Made by a program: the position numbers and the translations under genes. From Photobacterium proteolyticum (GTDB lineage Bacteria > Pseudomonadota > Gammaproteobacteria > Enterobacterales > Vibrionaceae), in contig NZ_MJIL01000048.1 of NCBI RefSeq assembly GCF_001939735.1, positions 124,001 through 188,000 on the forward strand: a DNA stretch of 64,000 nucleotides, given 5' to 3'. Numbering within the stretch: position 1 is the first letter of the stretch; every line of letters begins with the position of its first letter. The notes beneath the pieces were generated by a model, which made no database searches, was not told the DNA's origin, and worked only from the letters and a program-made list of their open reading frames with translations. This document shows positions 37,170-45,992 of the stretch, one piece after another.

Positions 37170-37673
37170 TTACTCCTCCGCATCAAGAAACGAGAGATCC
37201 AACGGCCTCTGGCTGAGTAAAATCCCGTTCAGATCGGCATACAGCATATCCCCCGGATACACCATGGTATGGGCAACAGTCAGGGTGACATTGCGATCGC
37301 CGGTTTGCCTTTTCTCCGTTTTAAGCGGACAAGTCGCCAGCGCCTTCACCCCGATATCCATCGTGGCCAGGGTGCCTACATCGCGGGCTGCACCATTCAC
37401 CACGATACCCTCCCAGTTATTCTGCTTCGCCAAAAGTGCGAGCTGATCCCCCAACAAGGCGAAGCGGCAGGAGCCATGACCATCGATAAACAAAACTTTG
37501 CCGGTGCCGTCTTCGGAGACAATATCTCGTACCAGGCTGTTATCCTCGAAGCAGCGCAGAGTCACCACTTCGCCATAATAGACCTTTCTGCCACCGTAGT
37601 CCTGCATTGTCAGAGGTAGCCAGCGAACATCCTGTCCATAGCGATCACACAAATCGGGTAGTAAATCTAGCAT
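37170..37673 (-). CDS. RraA-family protein with aldolase-type motif
   Basis: This is a 167-residue member of the RraA / HMG-CHA aldolase fold. I start it at the ATG at 37671-37673 (MLDLLPDLCDRYG) behind AAGGAGA; the longer frame adds 23 unrelated residues. It keeps a D-x20-R-D motif: Asp in LLGDQLALL and Arg-Asp in NGAARDV. That motif marks active 4-hydroxy-4-methyl-2-oxoglutarate aldolases and related decarboxylases; E. coli RraA, the RNase E inhibitor, reads VRQV there as I recall. Function is therefore open between an RNase E regulator and an enzyme. The upstream DUF3293 gene, 37 bp away, may share its transcript. Confidence 0.8.
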   Translation of the reverse strand: MLDLLPDLCDRYGQDVRWLPLTMQDYGGRKVYYGEVVTLRCFEDNSLVRDIVSEDGTGKVLFIDGHGSCRFALLGDQLALLAKQNNWEGIVVNGAARDVGTLATMDIGVKALATCPLKTEKRQTGDRNVTLTVAHTMVYPGDMLYADLNGILLSQRPLDLSFLDAEE

Positions 37674-37710
37674 CACAATCTCCTTTGTCTTCAAAGCAAG
37701 TACCACACCT

Positions 37711-38115
37711 CTACTCAGTGTAGAAAAAGTCTTTGATTTCACCCAGTTTTGTTATTGCTACATCTGTCATCAAGGCCGGCACCAGACGCAGTTCCCCCTG
37801 CTCAACCCAGTAAAATGCATTCTGCTGCCAGCGGCATGCCAACTGCCGAGCCTCTGCCACCGTGATATCGGCGGCAAAGCCAATCTCCTGCCAGCTACCG
37901 TCCGGCGCACTGGTTGTCACCCTTTGTACCCCATTTGTCATACTTAGGAGCTCAATTTTCAGTAATTCGTTCCGTTTTAGGTTGTCAGGGTTATTAAGAA
38001 CAATGCTTCTGGGATTAAATGCTGTTAGAATTGCAAAGCGAGGGTAAACAGGGTGTTGCTCGGCTTTGAACAAAATAGCCTGGTAGCTACACCACAACGA
38101 GATGTTTTCACACAT
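37711..38115 (-). CDS. DUF3293 family protein
   Basis: This 134-residue soluble protein matches DUF3293 as I recall it. The hallmark FAILTAFNPRSI near residue 28 is followed by the LKRNELLKIEL helix and a C-terminal segment with NAFYWVEQGELRLVPA. Function is unknown. I prefer the ATG at 38113-38115 over an upstream start at 38211, because the additional residues look random and would overlap the FNR box at 38198-38211. It is followed by the RraA-family gene on the same strand. Confidence 0.75.
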   Translation of the reverse strand: MCENISLWCSYQAILFKAEQHPVYPRFAILTAFNPRSIVLNNPDNLKRNELLKIELLSMTNGVQRVTTSAPDGSWQEIGFAADITVAEARQLACRWQQNAFYWVEQGELRLVPALMTDVAITKLGEIKDFFYTE

Positions 38116-38197
38116 TTTCAGTATTACCTTCAGTGCGACGTAGTATTTTGTAGCTAATGTTAAACAAACTGAAGACTCGTAAAAGCATTCATTCTGT

Positions 38198-38279
38198 TTG
38201 ATATAAATCAAGAAAGCGCCAAAAAGCAGTCACGAAACAAAGCCGCAATATTGTTAGCGAGCTGTTAAGTGCATACAAT
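38198..38279 (+). promoter_or_regulatory. FNR box and candidate promoter upstream of arcA
   Basis: A perfect FNR box, TTGATATAAATCAA, lies at 38198-38211 in the 391-bp gap between the divergent DUF3293 gene and arcA. Downstream, TTGTTA (38251-38256) and TACAAT (38274-38279) are 17 bp apart and form a plausible promoter firing near 38286 toward arcA. The box would then sit near -81, a position used by class I activators. E. coli arcA is also FNR-activated. The box might instead control DUF3293. A weak GCCC / GGGC hairpin with T-run (38310-38331) lies in the leader. Confidence 0.6.
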
Positions 38280-38506
38280 CGTCGCCATCCCACGGAGATT
38301 GTAGCCAATGCCCCTAATTTTCGGGCTTTTTCAGTACAGATTGTAAGATAACATCTTGCTGAATAAAGGATGGCGTACCAAACAGGCAGTTTTCAGCTTA
38401 GAAAATGTATTTTGTCCAATACTTTGCCTGTATGTGAATTTTTTTTATAGAATTTAACTATTCTGTTTTTGACCAGATTCCGTTTTTAGAAATTTAGGTA
38501 CTGCCA

Positions 38507-39226
38507 ATGCAAACCCCTCACATTCTAATTGTAGAAGACGAGCACGTAACACGTAATACCCTGAAAAGCATCTTTGAGGCAGAGGGTTATACTGTATTTG
38601 AAGCAAACGATGGTGCAGAGATGCATCAGATGCTGTCTGAGCACCCTGTTCACCTAGTTATCATGGATATCAACCTGCCGGGTAAAAACGGCCTGCTGCT
38701 GGCACGCGAACTGCGCGAGCAAGGCGATATGGCACTGATGTTCCTGACTGGCCGTGATAACGAAGTTGACAAGATCCTGGGTCTTGAAATTGGTGCTGAT
38801 GATTACATCACCAAGCCATTCAACCCGCGTGAACTGACTATCCGTGCCCGCAACCTGCTAACCCGTGCGATGAACCAAGGTTTACCAACCGAGGACAAGC
38901 GCCTGGTTGAGCGTTACGAGTTCAACGGCTGGTCTCTTGAGATCAACAGCCGTTCATTGGTGAGCCCTAGCGGCGACCAGTTCAAGCTGCCACGCTCTGA
39001 GTTCCGTGCCCTGCTTCACTTCTGTGAAAACCCAGGCAAGATCCAGACCCGTGCCGAGCTACTGAAGAAAATGACAGGCCGTGAGCTGAAGCCACACGAC
39101 CGTACAGTTGACGTTACGATCCGTCGTATTCGTAAGCACTTCGAATCTGTTGCCGATACGCCAGAGATCATTGCTACGATCCACGGTGAAGGCTACCGCT
39201 TCTGCGGCGATCTGGACGAAGAGTAA
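38507..39226 (+). CDS. arcA: ArcA, response regulator of aerobic respiration control
   Basis: ArcA is the DNA-binding partner of ArcB; phosphorylated under low oxygen, it mostly represses aerobic respiration genes. The 239-residue protein has a receiver domain with phospho-acceptor Asp54 (VIMDINLPG), and Lys in [10 protein letters not shown], then an OmpR-type winged helix (about 135-235, with [15 protein letters not shown]). It is almost identical in layout to E. coli ArcA (238 residues). The gene is close to the thr operon, as in E. coli, and also lies 3 kb from arcB, which converges on it. Terminator follows. Confidence 0.98.
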   Translation: MQTPHILIVEDEHVTRNTLKSIFEAEGYTVFEANDGAEMHQMLSEHPVHLVIMDINLPGKNGLLLARELREQGDMALMFLTGRDNEVDKILGLEIGADDYITKPFNPRELTIRARNLLTRAMNQGLPTEDKRLVERYEFNGWSLEINSRSLVSPSGDQFKLPRSEFRALLHFCENPGKIQTRAELLKKMTGRELKPHDRTVDVTIRRIRKHFESVADTPEIIATIHGEGYRFCGDLDEE

Positions 39227-39246
39227 TTCGTTAACTCGCCCCCTAA

Positions 39247-39273
39247 AAAAAGGCTCCATTCGGAGCCTTTTTT
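39247..39273. terminator. Terminator between arcA and the lipoprotein gene
   Basis: The stem AAAAGGCTCC / GGAGCCTTTT with a 4-base loop and flanking A- and T-runs serves both convergent transcripts. Confidence 0.92.
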
Positions 39274-39307
39274 GCTGACGGTAACCCGGCCTAAATAACC
39301 GCTGAAA

Positions 39308-39919
39308 CTAGAATGCCTCTCCCAACTCCACATCGTGCTGGACAATGATGTGCTCAGCCCCTCCGAGCAAAAAGATCACCGCAATATCGACCCGGCTGCC
39401 CGGCGCCCACTCAGGCCCTTCACGCAATACCACTTCCAGTGTCAATTCACCCTCTGCACGTATCTCAAGGTTATCTTTCACCAGCCACTGCTTGCCCTCA
39501 CTCTCAAGTAGCACCTGGAAGATATCGATTCCCTTGGGCAAGGTTTTCATCTCACTTGTCTGCAGCTTCACAGACGCATGCAACCGGTTGGACGGCTTGG
39601 TACCGTCATCACCGATAAGCGGCATGCTGTTTAACCACAAGTCACTGCTAAGACTCACCGTGGTATCCTCGAAAGTCAGCTCAGTAGGCGACTGCCAGAT
39701 ATCGGTCGCCAACGGAACCTTGCCCGGTTCGGAATCCGGTTCTGCTTCCTGCTCAGGCTCAACAGACCCAGCAGTCTCGGCCTCAGGGGCGTCTCCTTCA
39801 GTGACAGGAGCCTGCACCTCGGTATCAGGCTGTGTAGCCTCATCCGTTTTCTCGGGCTCTGAGCAGGCAGCCAGCAGCAGACTGCCTACGAGCAACGGAG
39901 CGTATTTCAGCTTCATCAT
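39308..39919 (-). CDS. Uncharacterised lipoprotein coupled to arcB
   Basis: A 203-residue lipoprotein with a lipobox (LLLAACS, lipidated Cys19). A long acidic, Glu/Pro/Ala-rich linker (about 20-70) precedes a globular C-terminal domain (about 75-203) with beta-rich segments. The residue after Cys is Ser, so sorting to the outer membrane is expected. No named family is recognised. Its ATG overlaps the arcB stop (ATGA, 39916-39919), so the two are translationally coupled and must be made together. Whether it has anything to do with ArcB signalling is unknown. Confidence 0.8.
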   Translation of the reverse strand: MMKLKYAPLLVGSLLLAACSEPEKTDEATQPDTEVQAPVTEGDAPEAETAGSVEPEQEAEPDSEPGKVPLATDIWQSPTELTFEDTTVSLSSDLWLNSMPLIGDDGTKPSNRLHASVKLQTSEMKTLPKGIDIFQVLLESEGKQWLVKDNLEIRAEGELTLEVVLREGPEWAPGSRVDIAVIFLLGGAEHIIVQHDVELGEAF

Positions 39920-42282
39920 GATTTCTCCTGACTTGCCAGCCAGCCTTTAAGCACATTCAGATCGTTCTGGTAACCGTCCTTGATTTCATCGACCCAGTCA
40001 TTGATGTTCTCCCACCAGGCCGGCAACTCTGGCGACTGTGCTTTCTGGGCAACCTGCTGGATATGTTTCAATCCGATAGATCCCGCCGCCCCTTTGATTT
40101 TATGCGCCTCAAACTTGATGCCGTCTTTGTCCTTGGCTGTCATATTGGAGTCGAGGATCTCAATATACTCCGGCATTTTCTCCTCAAACATCGCAATGCT
40201 GTCGTAGACGGGTTTGGTGCCAACAATCTCAACATAGGAGCTCAGCATCTCAAGATCCAGCAGCTGATTCACCATGTCCTCGCTCAAACCCGTATTTTCC
40301 GGCTCCGGTTGCAGGTCTTCCATTTCCTCATCCTCATCAATTGGGCAGGTCAGCACCAGACGCTGGATCACCTCCGTAATCGCTTTCACGCTTAGCGGTT
40401 TGCTCAGCGCATCGTCCATCCCCTTTTCCAAGTACTCAGCTTTATCCTTGATGACATTGGCCGTTAACGCAACAAGGGCAGGCAGATAGTCATACCTCTC
40501 CCGCAATATTCGGGCAATATCAAACCCGGACATATCCGGCAGCTGAATATCAAGCAATACCAAATCATAGGCTTCGGGATCAAACTTCTCCAGCGCCTCG
40601 TCGCCGCGCATCGCGATAGTCACCTCATGGCCGAGACTCTCCAGCAGCGCCTTGGCCACCGTAATATTCAGCTCAATATCTTCCACCATAAAGATATTCA
40701 GGCTGACCTGAGGTGTAGCTGGCATCACCTCTTCCTCTTCCACTTTCTCGACCAGCGGCACGCGGATGGTCACGGTGAAGGTACTGCCCTCGCCTACCTC
40801 GGAGGACACCGTAATATCCCCGCCCATCATCTGGACCAGCTGGCGCGACACGGCCAGACCGATACCGGTCCCCACCGCGTGAAGGTTGTCACTGCCTTCC
40901 TTGACCTGGTAATACATCGCAAAGATCTTATCGAGCTCAGATGCCGGAATACCAATCCCGCTGTCTTCCACCTCGAAGGTGATCTCGGCCTGCTGATCAA
41001 CTATCTCACTGCTGACCGACAGGACCACTCCGCCATCCTTGGTAAACTTGGTCGCGTTGCTCACCAGGTTCCACAGCACCTGACGCAGGCGAGTACTGTC
41101 CACCTCGATACAACGCGGTAAATCCGTCAACCGTTCGAGATCAAAACGCAATCCTTTCTGTTCAGCCATCAAGCCAGAAATGTTTTCCATCTCCACGACA
41201 AACTCTTCGAAGTCGAGAGGTTTTGGCAGCAGCTCCAGACGACGGCGATCGGATTTATCCATATCGATAATGTCATTGAAGATATTACCCAGCGTAATGG
41301 CACTGACATGGATCGTGCGCATGTAGCCGCGCTGCTCTTTATTCAGGCGCGTTTCCAGCAACATGCGGCTAAGCCCGACAATACCGTTGAGCGGGGTGCG
41401 CAGCTCATGGCTGATTGTCGATATAAAGGCTGTCTTGTCCCGGCTAGCCTTCTCCTGTGCATCCTGGTACTGCTTGCGCTCGGTAATATCGCGGCCAAAG
41501 CCCATCAGCCCCAGACGACGGCCGTCGCGGCTGTAAAAAGGTACTTTCCGCAACTCGAAAATAGCCTTGCGGCCATCCGGGTATTCCAACCACTGTTCAT
41601 AGGTCAGCGAGACACTCTGGTTAAAGACCTGCTGATCGGTTTCGACGATCTTGCTGGCCACCTCCTCGCTATACACATCCCACGGAGTCAGCCCTACCAG
41701 CTGCTTCTCGGTTCTGTCCGTCAGCTCTTCCATTGCCCGGTTACAACCGGAAAACTGGCCTTTTTCATTGCGGTAGTAAATCAAATCCGGGGACGCATCG
41801 AGAAAAGACTTCAGCAACGCACTCTGCTCAGCCAACTCAAGCTGGGCGTTCTCCCGCTGGTAGACTTCATTTTCCAGATCCTGCATCGCCACCTGGCGGG
41901 CTTCCTCGGCTTTTTCCCGCTCTTCAATCTCGAGGTTCAGCTGAGAAATATTATCCTGCAACTGCTTGTTGAGCTGCATATCCCGCGAGCGCATTTCCTC
42001 CAGCTTGGTCACCAGCTTGGACAAACGCTGGCGCGAGTCTTCCAGTTGATCAACAACAACCGACAAGAAGTACACCGCCCACGGCGTGATAAGCAGGCCA
42101 AAAAAGACCGAGCGTACAATATCAATATCATGTACCTCGCCCTGCAACACCAGGGTGACGCCTACCTGTACGACAACGGCCAGGGCCACCAGGGCCAGCG
42201 CCAACAACAAACTGAACCGTACGATGCCGAGCTTAACCAGCAAGTCGACATAGAACTGGGCCAGCACTTTGATTTGTTTCAT
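39916..42282 (-). CDS. arcB: ArcB, hybrid sensor histidine kinase
   Basis: ArcB senses the quinone pool and phosphorylates ArcA by an His-Asp-His relay. The 788-residue protein has two membrane helices (about 22-47 and 57-77), a coiled coil (about 78-155), a PAS domain (about 155-270), a kinase core with His292 (STISHELRTP), a receiver with Asp578 (LVLLDIQLPD) and an HPt domain with His727 (EAHKIKGAAGS). Numbering up to His292 is identical to E. coli. Of the two redox cysteines of the E. coli protein, Cys180 is present but residue 241 is Ile (GRKAIFELRK). It overlaps the downstream lipoprotein gene. Confidence 0.97.
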   Translation of the reverse strand: MKQIKVLAQFYVDLLVKLGIVRFSLLLALALVALAVVVQVGVTLVLQGEVHDIDIVRSVFFGLLITPWAVYFLSVVVDQLEDSRQRLSKLVTKLEEMRSRDMQLNKQLQDNISQLNLEIEEREKAEEARQVAMQDLENEVYQRENAQLELAEQSALLKSFLDASPDLIYYRNEKGQFSGCNRAMEELTDRTEKQLVGLTPWDVYSEEVASKIVETDQQVFNQSVSLTYEQWLEYPDGRKAIFELRKVPFYSRDGRRLGLMGFGRDITERKQYQDAQEKASRDKTAFISTISHELRTPLNGIVGLSRMLLETRLNKEQRGYMRTIHVSAITLGNIFNDIIDMDKSDRRRLELLPKPLDFEEFVVEMENISGLMAEQKGLRFDLERLTDLPRCIEVDSTRLRQVLWNLVSNATKFTKDGGVVLSVSSEIVDQQAEITFEVEDSGIGIPASELDKIFAMYYQVKEGSDNLHAVGTGIGLAVSRQLVQMMGGDITVSSEVGEGSTFTVTIRVPLVEKVEEEEVMPATPQVSLNIFMVEDIELNITVAKALLESLGHEVTIAMRGDEALEKFDPEAYDLVLLDIQLPDMSGFDIARILRERYDYLPALVALTANVIKDKAEYLEKGMDDALSKPLSVKAITEVIQRLVLTCPIDEDEEMEDLQPEPENTGLSEDMVNQLLDLEMLSSYVEIVGTKPVYDSIAMFEEKMPEYIEILDSNMTAKDKDGIKFEAHKIKGAAGSIGLKHIQQVAQKAQSPELPAWWENINDWVDEIKDGYQNDLNVLKGWLASQEKS

Positions 42283-42374
42283 TATTCATTCCTACCAATG
42301 AAAGGCTGCAACCATGATAATCGTCCCGGCGGCAGAACCAAAGGATTCGCCCCACAGATATACCATTTATAGAA

Positions 42375-42394
42375 AAGCCTGCAAGAGCAGGCTT
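42375..42394 (-). terminator. Terminator of the GGDEF gene
   Basis: The stem AAGCCTGC / GCAGGCTT with loop AAGA is followed by TTTTC on the minus strand. It separates the diguanylate cyclase gene from arcB. Confidence 0.85.
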
Positions 42395-42416
42395 GGTTGT
42401 CCGTTGATCTATCGTA

Positions 42417-44297
42417 TTAACAATCGCTGTCAGACATCGACATAGTACAGTTGCGTCCGGCCGCCTTGGCCTTATACAAGGCAACATCCGCCATTTCGAC
42501 CAAATCACCGTAATCCTGGGTGGGAAGCGGGATAATAGTGGCAACGCCCAAACTGACTGTCAGCTTGGTATCGACATCGGAATAGTGGTGATTGATCCCC
42601 TTTTCCGCCATATGCCGATGGACTTTCTCGGCAACCACCTCGCCACCTCTGATATCGGTATTGGGCAGCAAAAAAGCAAACTCTTCGCCGCCATAACGTG
42701 CAACCTCGTCCGTCTCGCGCCTGACGACCGAGCGGAAGACTTTCGCCACTTCACGCAAGGCAAAATCGCCTTGCTGGTGACCATAGTTATCGTTGAACGC
42801 CTTGAAGTTATCGATATCACAAAGGATCAGGGTCAGCGGCTTCTGTTCCCGTATATGGCTATGCCAGAGCTTGCGCAGCTGCTCGTCAAAGCTACGCCGG
42901 TTGGCGACCTTGGTCAGGCTGTCGACAAAACTCATCTCCTGCAGTTCCATTATCGCATCGGCCAACTGCTGCTCAGCCATCTTGCGTTCCGTCACGTCAC
43001 GGGCCATCACCAGTACCCCGGCGGTTCCATCCGTCGGATCGCGATAGGGCGACTTCACCACTTCATACCAGACAGGGGTGCCGTCCTCGAGAATCACATA
43101 GTCATCCATTTTTTGGGCCACGCCATCCCGGAGCACCTGCTGATCAGTTTCCTGAAACAGTTCCCACTTATCCGGCTCAAGTACCTCGTAGGCCGCCTTG
43201 CCCAATAGCTCCTCCTGCCTGAAGCCAAGCGAGCGGGCAAACGGCTCATTGCAGCCGACATAAATGCCGTGCTCATTATAGAGGCCAATAGGATCCGTAC
43301 TGGCGCTCATGATGGTATCTAGCAACGTATTGCGCTGGGCCAGAGTCTGTTCGGTGATCTCCCGCTTCTCGATTTCCTGTTTCAGGCTTTCCTGCATCTC
43401 GTGCCAGTCTGTCACATCGTGGCTGATACTCAAGGTGCCGATCGCCTCACCGTTGTCACCGATCAGCAAGGTTTTGTTGGTTTCCAGCAGGCGGCTGGAG
43501 CCATCCGGTGCCGTGGTCCAGGTATGGCTTGAGGTGTTCGTCGTGTTCACACTCTCTTCGTCATCCATTACCCCCTCGCTGACCCGTCCACGCCAGAAAC
43601 GATCAAAGGCTCTATTAGTCCCGATGATATGACCAGTCTTGTCCTGGAAGTAGACCAACTCGGACAACGAGTTCAAGACCTGCTGGAAGACCCGCTGTTC
43701 TTGCTCCAGTTTGGCTGCCGAGGTCAGTTTCTGGGGTTTGACGATAAACAGCAGCCAGGCAGACAGCCATTTATACCTCACCGGCTGGCCAGATACCGTC
43801 AGCTTCAGCGTCCGTCCGCGGGCAAGGTGTAACTCTTCGCTCACATTGCGAAAACCGCGACGAAAAGGGAACGGACGCAAAAAATCGAACATCATTTGCG
43901 CGCTGATTTCATCAGGGTATAAATAGCGGCCACCCAGCTTGCGGATCCCAAGTAATTCACGACAGCTTTTATTACCGTACAGCAAGGCACCGTCTTTGCG
44001 CCGGATGATGGCAACAGCTACCGGCATATGGGTCAGGGAAGCGTGCAGCTTACGAAAGGAGGAAGAGTCGAGATGGTGCAACAGCAATACGATCAGCCCC
44101 CCTCCGACAATGATGACCATCAGCACCAAGGTAAAAACGAGAATAGAGCTATTGAGGCTGTCGACTGTTTCCAGTGCTAACCCCGGAAACGGAGCAAGAA
44201 GACAGGCAATGGCAAAAAAGAGGCGTGTCGGTGCCTGGAGGGGTATCCGGCATAGTTCCCGGAGGAAACTCCCTGTATTTTTCCGGTTGTACGTCAT
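42417..44297 (-). CDS. PAS-GGDEF diguanylate cyclase
   Basis: This 626-residue membrane sensor is predicted to make c-di-GMP. From the N-terminus: a membrane helix and periplasmic loop (about 15-50), a second membrane helix (about 53-76), three PAS-like domains (about 85-450, the last closing with ARDVTERK), and a GGDEF domain. The active site is GGEEF at residue 536, and the inhibitory RxxD (RETD) lies exactly five residues before it, so product inhibition is expected. I start it at the ATG at 44295-44297 with AAAGGA upstream. It lies between arcB and yhcC, as in V. cholerae as I recall. Confidence 0.93.
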   Translation of the reverse strand: MTYNRKNTGSFLRELCRIPLQAPTRLFFAIACLLAPFPGLALETVDSLNSSILVFTLVLMVIIVGGGLIVLLLHHLDSSSFRKLHASLTHMPVAVAIIRRKDGALLYGNKSCRELLGIRKLGGRYLYPDEISAQMMFDFLRPFPFRRGFRNVSEELHLARGRTLKLTVSGQPVRYKWLSAWLLFIVKPQKLTSAAKLEQEQRVFQQVLNSLSELVYFQDKTGHIIGTNRAFDRFWRGRVSEGVMDDEESVNTTNTSSHTWTTAPDGSSRLLETNKTLLIGDNGEAIGTLSISHDVTDWHEMQESLKQEIEKREITEQTLAQRNTLLDTIMSASTDPIGLYNEHGIYVGCNEPFARSLGFRQEELLGKAAYEVLEPDKWELFQETDQQVLRDGVAQKMDDYVILEDGTPVWYEVVKSPYRDPTDGTAGVLVMARDVTERKMAEQQLADAIMELQEMSFVDSLTKVANRRSFDEQLRKLWHSHIREQKPLTLILCDIDNFKAFNDNYGHQQGDFALREVAKVFRSVVRRETDEVARYGGEEFAFLLPNTDIRGGEVVAEKVHRHMAEKGINHHYSDVDTKLTVSLGVATIIPLPTQDYGDLVEMADVALYKAKAAGRNCTMSMSDSDC

Positions 44298-44443
44298 CGA
44301 GGTCCTTTGAATACCAGAAGCCCTTAACTGGCGTTCAGGGCTACGGGCTGAATCTAGAGCAATGGCTGGCAGCATGCTATTAATTGAATATTTACTTATT
44401 AGGCTCCTGCTAATCTACCATATTTCTACTTTCTACCAAGATC

Positions 44444-45379
44444 CTACTTAACAGGCTGATAAACAAATGGCTGGTCCAGGGCACTTCCCTGAGCGCCGGC
44501 CTGATCAAGGCGGCGGCCAATTTCCGTCATCGCCAGCCAGCGGTTCTCGCACCAGGTAGGCGCCAGCAAAGTCGGACGTCGGGCACTGGCGGAAACGCGG
44601 TGATACACCACCTCCGGCGGAGTCAGGCGGATCATCTCCGCGGCAATATCGCTGTAGCACTCCAGGCTGATCTCATCCAGCCTGCCGGCCTTCCAGGCCT
44701 GCCCCATCTTGCTTCCCTCGACAATGTGCAGCGGATGCAGCTTGATACCGTCAGTACCTGCCGCGACAGTGCGTACAATCGTATCCAGGTTGTCCGCCTT
44801 GCTGTCACCCGGCAACCCGACAATCAGGTGGGTGCACACCTTAATTCCAAGTGCTCTGGCCCGCTTGGCAATGTTCTCGTAACAGGCAAAGTCATGACCA
44901 CGGTTGATCCGCTTCAGGGTCTTGTCATTGGCGGTCTGCAGTCCCAGCTCGAGCCAGATTTCATAACCCTGCTGGTAATAGCCGGCCAGTAGCTCAAGGA
45001 CCGCATCCGGCACGCAGTCAGGTCGGGTACCGACACACAGCCCGACAATATCAGCCGCTTTCAACGCTTCTTCGTACATTGCCTTGAGAGTCTGCACCTC
45101 GGCATAGGTGCTGGTGTAGGCCTGAAAGTAAGCCAGATAACGCTTGGCTCGATTAACCTCCCCGGCACGCTGGGCAAGCTGTTGCTGGATAGGCAGGTAT
45201 TGCGCCTGCTCATCGGCAAACGAGGCAACATTGCAGAAAGTGCAACCACCACGGCCAATTGTGCCATCACGGTTTGGGCAGCTGAAACCGCCATGCAGGG
45301 TGAGTTTGTGTACCTTCTCTCCGTAGCGGCGTTGTAAATCCTGTCCAAACGTATTGACTAGCTCGTGCAACTGCATCAT
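44444..45379 (-). CDS. yhcC: YhcC, radical SAM family protein
   Basis: This 311-residue protein of the TIGR01212 radical SAM family matches E. coli YhcC (309 residues). The iron-sulfur cysteines lie in the family-specific segment CPNRDGTIGRGGCTFCNV near residue 35, and the glycine-rich GLQTANDKTL segment binds SAM. The reaction is not known. I start it at the first of two tandem ATGs (45377-45379) behind AGGTGA. In E. coli yhcC also lies between arcB and gltB, so this block is an old arrangement. Confidence 0.92.
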   Translation of the reverse strand: MMQLHELVNTFGQDLQRRYGEKVHKLTLHGGFSCPNRDGTIGRGGCTFCNVASFADEQAQYLPIQQQLAQRAGEVNRAKRYLAYFQAYTSTYAEVQTLKAMYEEALKAADIVGLCVGTRPDCVPDAVLELLAGYYQQGYEIWLELGLQTANDKTLKRINRGHDFACYENIAKRARALGIKVCTHLIVGLPGDSKADNLDTIVRTVAAGTDGIKLHPLHIVEGSKMGQAWKAGRLDEISLECYSDIAAEMIRLTPPEVVYHRVSASARRPTLLAPTWCENRWLAMTEIGRRLDQAGAQGSALDQPFVYQPVK

Positions 45380-45992
45380 GTCACCTAAGGGGTAAAAGAA
45401 AAAAGCAGCGCAGACTAACACCAATTGGTCTGCCAAAGTTTGTGCCAAAGCAATAAACTTCGCTTAATCCCGCTTGCTGTAGCACTCCTACAGTGTGTTG
45501 ACATAAAACTACAAAACTAAATCCGTCCAACAGCCTATTAACCACACTTGTAGAGCGGTTAATTCATATGGAAAATTTCCGCTTATTCATAGTGAGAACC
45601 ATTATCGAATAAAAAATCAATAAATGGCTCTATAAATTCATATGGCTAGCGATTTTATGCTAGGCGACCGCCATTTTTTGTTGGTAATTAACTAATCAAA
45701 ATTGTAGGATAGTTACAGCTGTGTGCAATTTATGAACAATAATTGTGACGTTTTCACCCCTAAAAATAGTGATTTATGTCACCACCTCTAAGTAGTCGTA
45801 GAACTTTTGCAAACCAGAGCAAGGGTGCTACAGAATTTAGTTTGCTAATGATTCGAAACATCATCCCACAGCAAACACGCGTTTCACCGGCTGGACAGGA
45901 GTCCATTTAACACCGGTCGCGATGCCAAAAAACAAATTAGGGATAACTCAGTCATCAGGATTGATGTCTGTTGAAACTGGAAGGAAGTATCT
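45380..45992. promoter_or_regulatory. Regulatory gap upstream of the first gltBD operon
   Basis: This 613-bp AT-rich gap between divergent yhcC and gltB has no credible ORF. It holds a CRP-like site, AGTGATTTATGTCACC at 45768-45783 (the GTGA-N6-TCAC core intact), and an ArcA-like box, AGTTAATTAC on the minus strand at 45684-45693. Both are weak single matches. E. coli gltBDF is controlled by Lrp, IHF and CRP, so a long regulatory gap is in keeping, but I could not fix a promoter. Confidence 0.4.

Noticed and set aside
41308-42372. 354-codon plus-strand ORF opposite arcB
   Set aside because: Antisense shadow of arcB; composition rich in His, Gln and Leu as typical of such shadows, with no ribosome binding site or domain.
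45567-45611. 14-codon ORF as a gltB leader peptide
   Set aside because: No ribosome binding site, no following attenuator hairpin, and no run of regulatory codons.
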